Of a stretch of DNA of 14,228 nt, positions 14,130 through 14,228 are shown piece after piece. The stretch comes from Prevotellaceae bacterium (GTDB lineage: Bacteria; Bacteroidota; Bacteroidia; Bacteroidales; Bacteroidaceae). Where the stretch lies: contig JAGKTZ010000051.1 in the NCBI GenBank assembly GCA_021153165.1, positions 1 to 14,228 of the forward strand, in the 5' to 3' direction. The first letter of the stretch is position 1; each line of letters starts with the position of its first letter. Position numbers and translations under genes: made by a program. The notes below the pieces were generated by a model that saw only the letters and a list, made by a program, of their open reading frames with translations, was not told the DNA's origin and searched no databases.

Positions 14130-14228
14130 GGTAATAATATAGCAGATGTCCACAAATCATCCTTACATCAAAGATGTTGTACTCTTATTGTTGTAACCAC
14201 GAAACGAAGTTCGCCGCCCGAAGGGGCT
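14130..14228. other. Noncoding tail ending in a G/C-rich hairpin at the window edge
   Basis: No gene is supported in these 99 nt. The last bases switch from A/T-rich to G/C-rich, and GCCC-GAAG-GGGC (14216-14227) forms a tight 4-bp hairpin cut off at the edge. Just upstream, CGAA and TTCG could pair across ACGAAG. The segment may belong to a terminator, a repeat or a neighbouring gene outside the window. Confidence 0.35.

Noticed and set aside
1..14228. CRISPR arrays, insertion sequences, tRNA or rRNA genes, toxin-antitoxin or defence genes
   Set aside because: Looked for and not seen. There are no spaced direct repeats, transposase motifs or cloverleaf sequences.

Overview
The window comes from a Bacteroidota genome, most likely order Bacteroidales (Prevotella/Bacteroides-like). 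Three things point there. The intergenic promoters match the Bacteroides pattern (TTTG, then TAnnTTTG about 19 nt later). Many genes have A/T-rich leaders without Shine-Dalgarno sites. The complex I operon has the reduced Bacteroidota layout, with a fused nuoCD and no nuoE, nuoF or nuoG. Genus and species cannot be fixed from the sequence alone.

Left part (1-2854). The first 143 bases are the 5' end of a minus-strand type I glyceraldehyde-3-phosphate dehydrogenase gene (gap), with its own promoter. Next is a minus-strand Wzx/MOP-type polysaccharide flippase (276-1736). It is divergent from a plus-strand family 2 glycosyltransferase (1850-2854). The 113-nt gap between these two carries a TAATTTTG box on each strand. 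They look like a small envelope-glycan pair, not a full polysaccharide locus.

Intergenic region (2855-3535, 681 nt). It holds a nearly perfect 25-bp inverted repeat (2917-2975), a good Bacteroides-type promoter (3181-3211), and a leader of about 318 nt before nuoA. The leader is structured: it has a 10-bp GNRA-like hairpin, alternative pairing partners, and a chain of tiny ORFs joined by TGATG stop/start overlaps.

Main part (3536-14046). One operon, nuoA-B-CD-H-I-J-K-L-M-N, encodes the membrane arm and the quinone-reducing connecting module of respiratory complex I. NuoB, NuoCD and NuoI carry electrons through two 4Fe-4S clusters of NuoI to N2 in NuoB and to quinone at the NuoD/NuoB/NuoH site. 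NuoH, A, J, K, L, M and N form the proton-pumping arm. The NADH-oxidising module (NuoE, F, G) is absent, so the electron donor is not defined here. The operon ends at a strong intrinsic terminator (14091-14129).

Most of the window is ordinary conserved respiratory DNA. The items most worth a second look are the nuoA leader, the long palindrome at 2917-2975, the missing TM7 lysine in NuoM, and the structured nuoI-nuoJ spacer. No mobile element, CRISPR array, tRNA or rRNA was seen.
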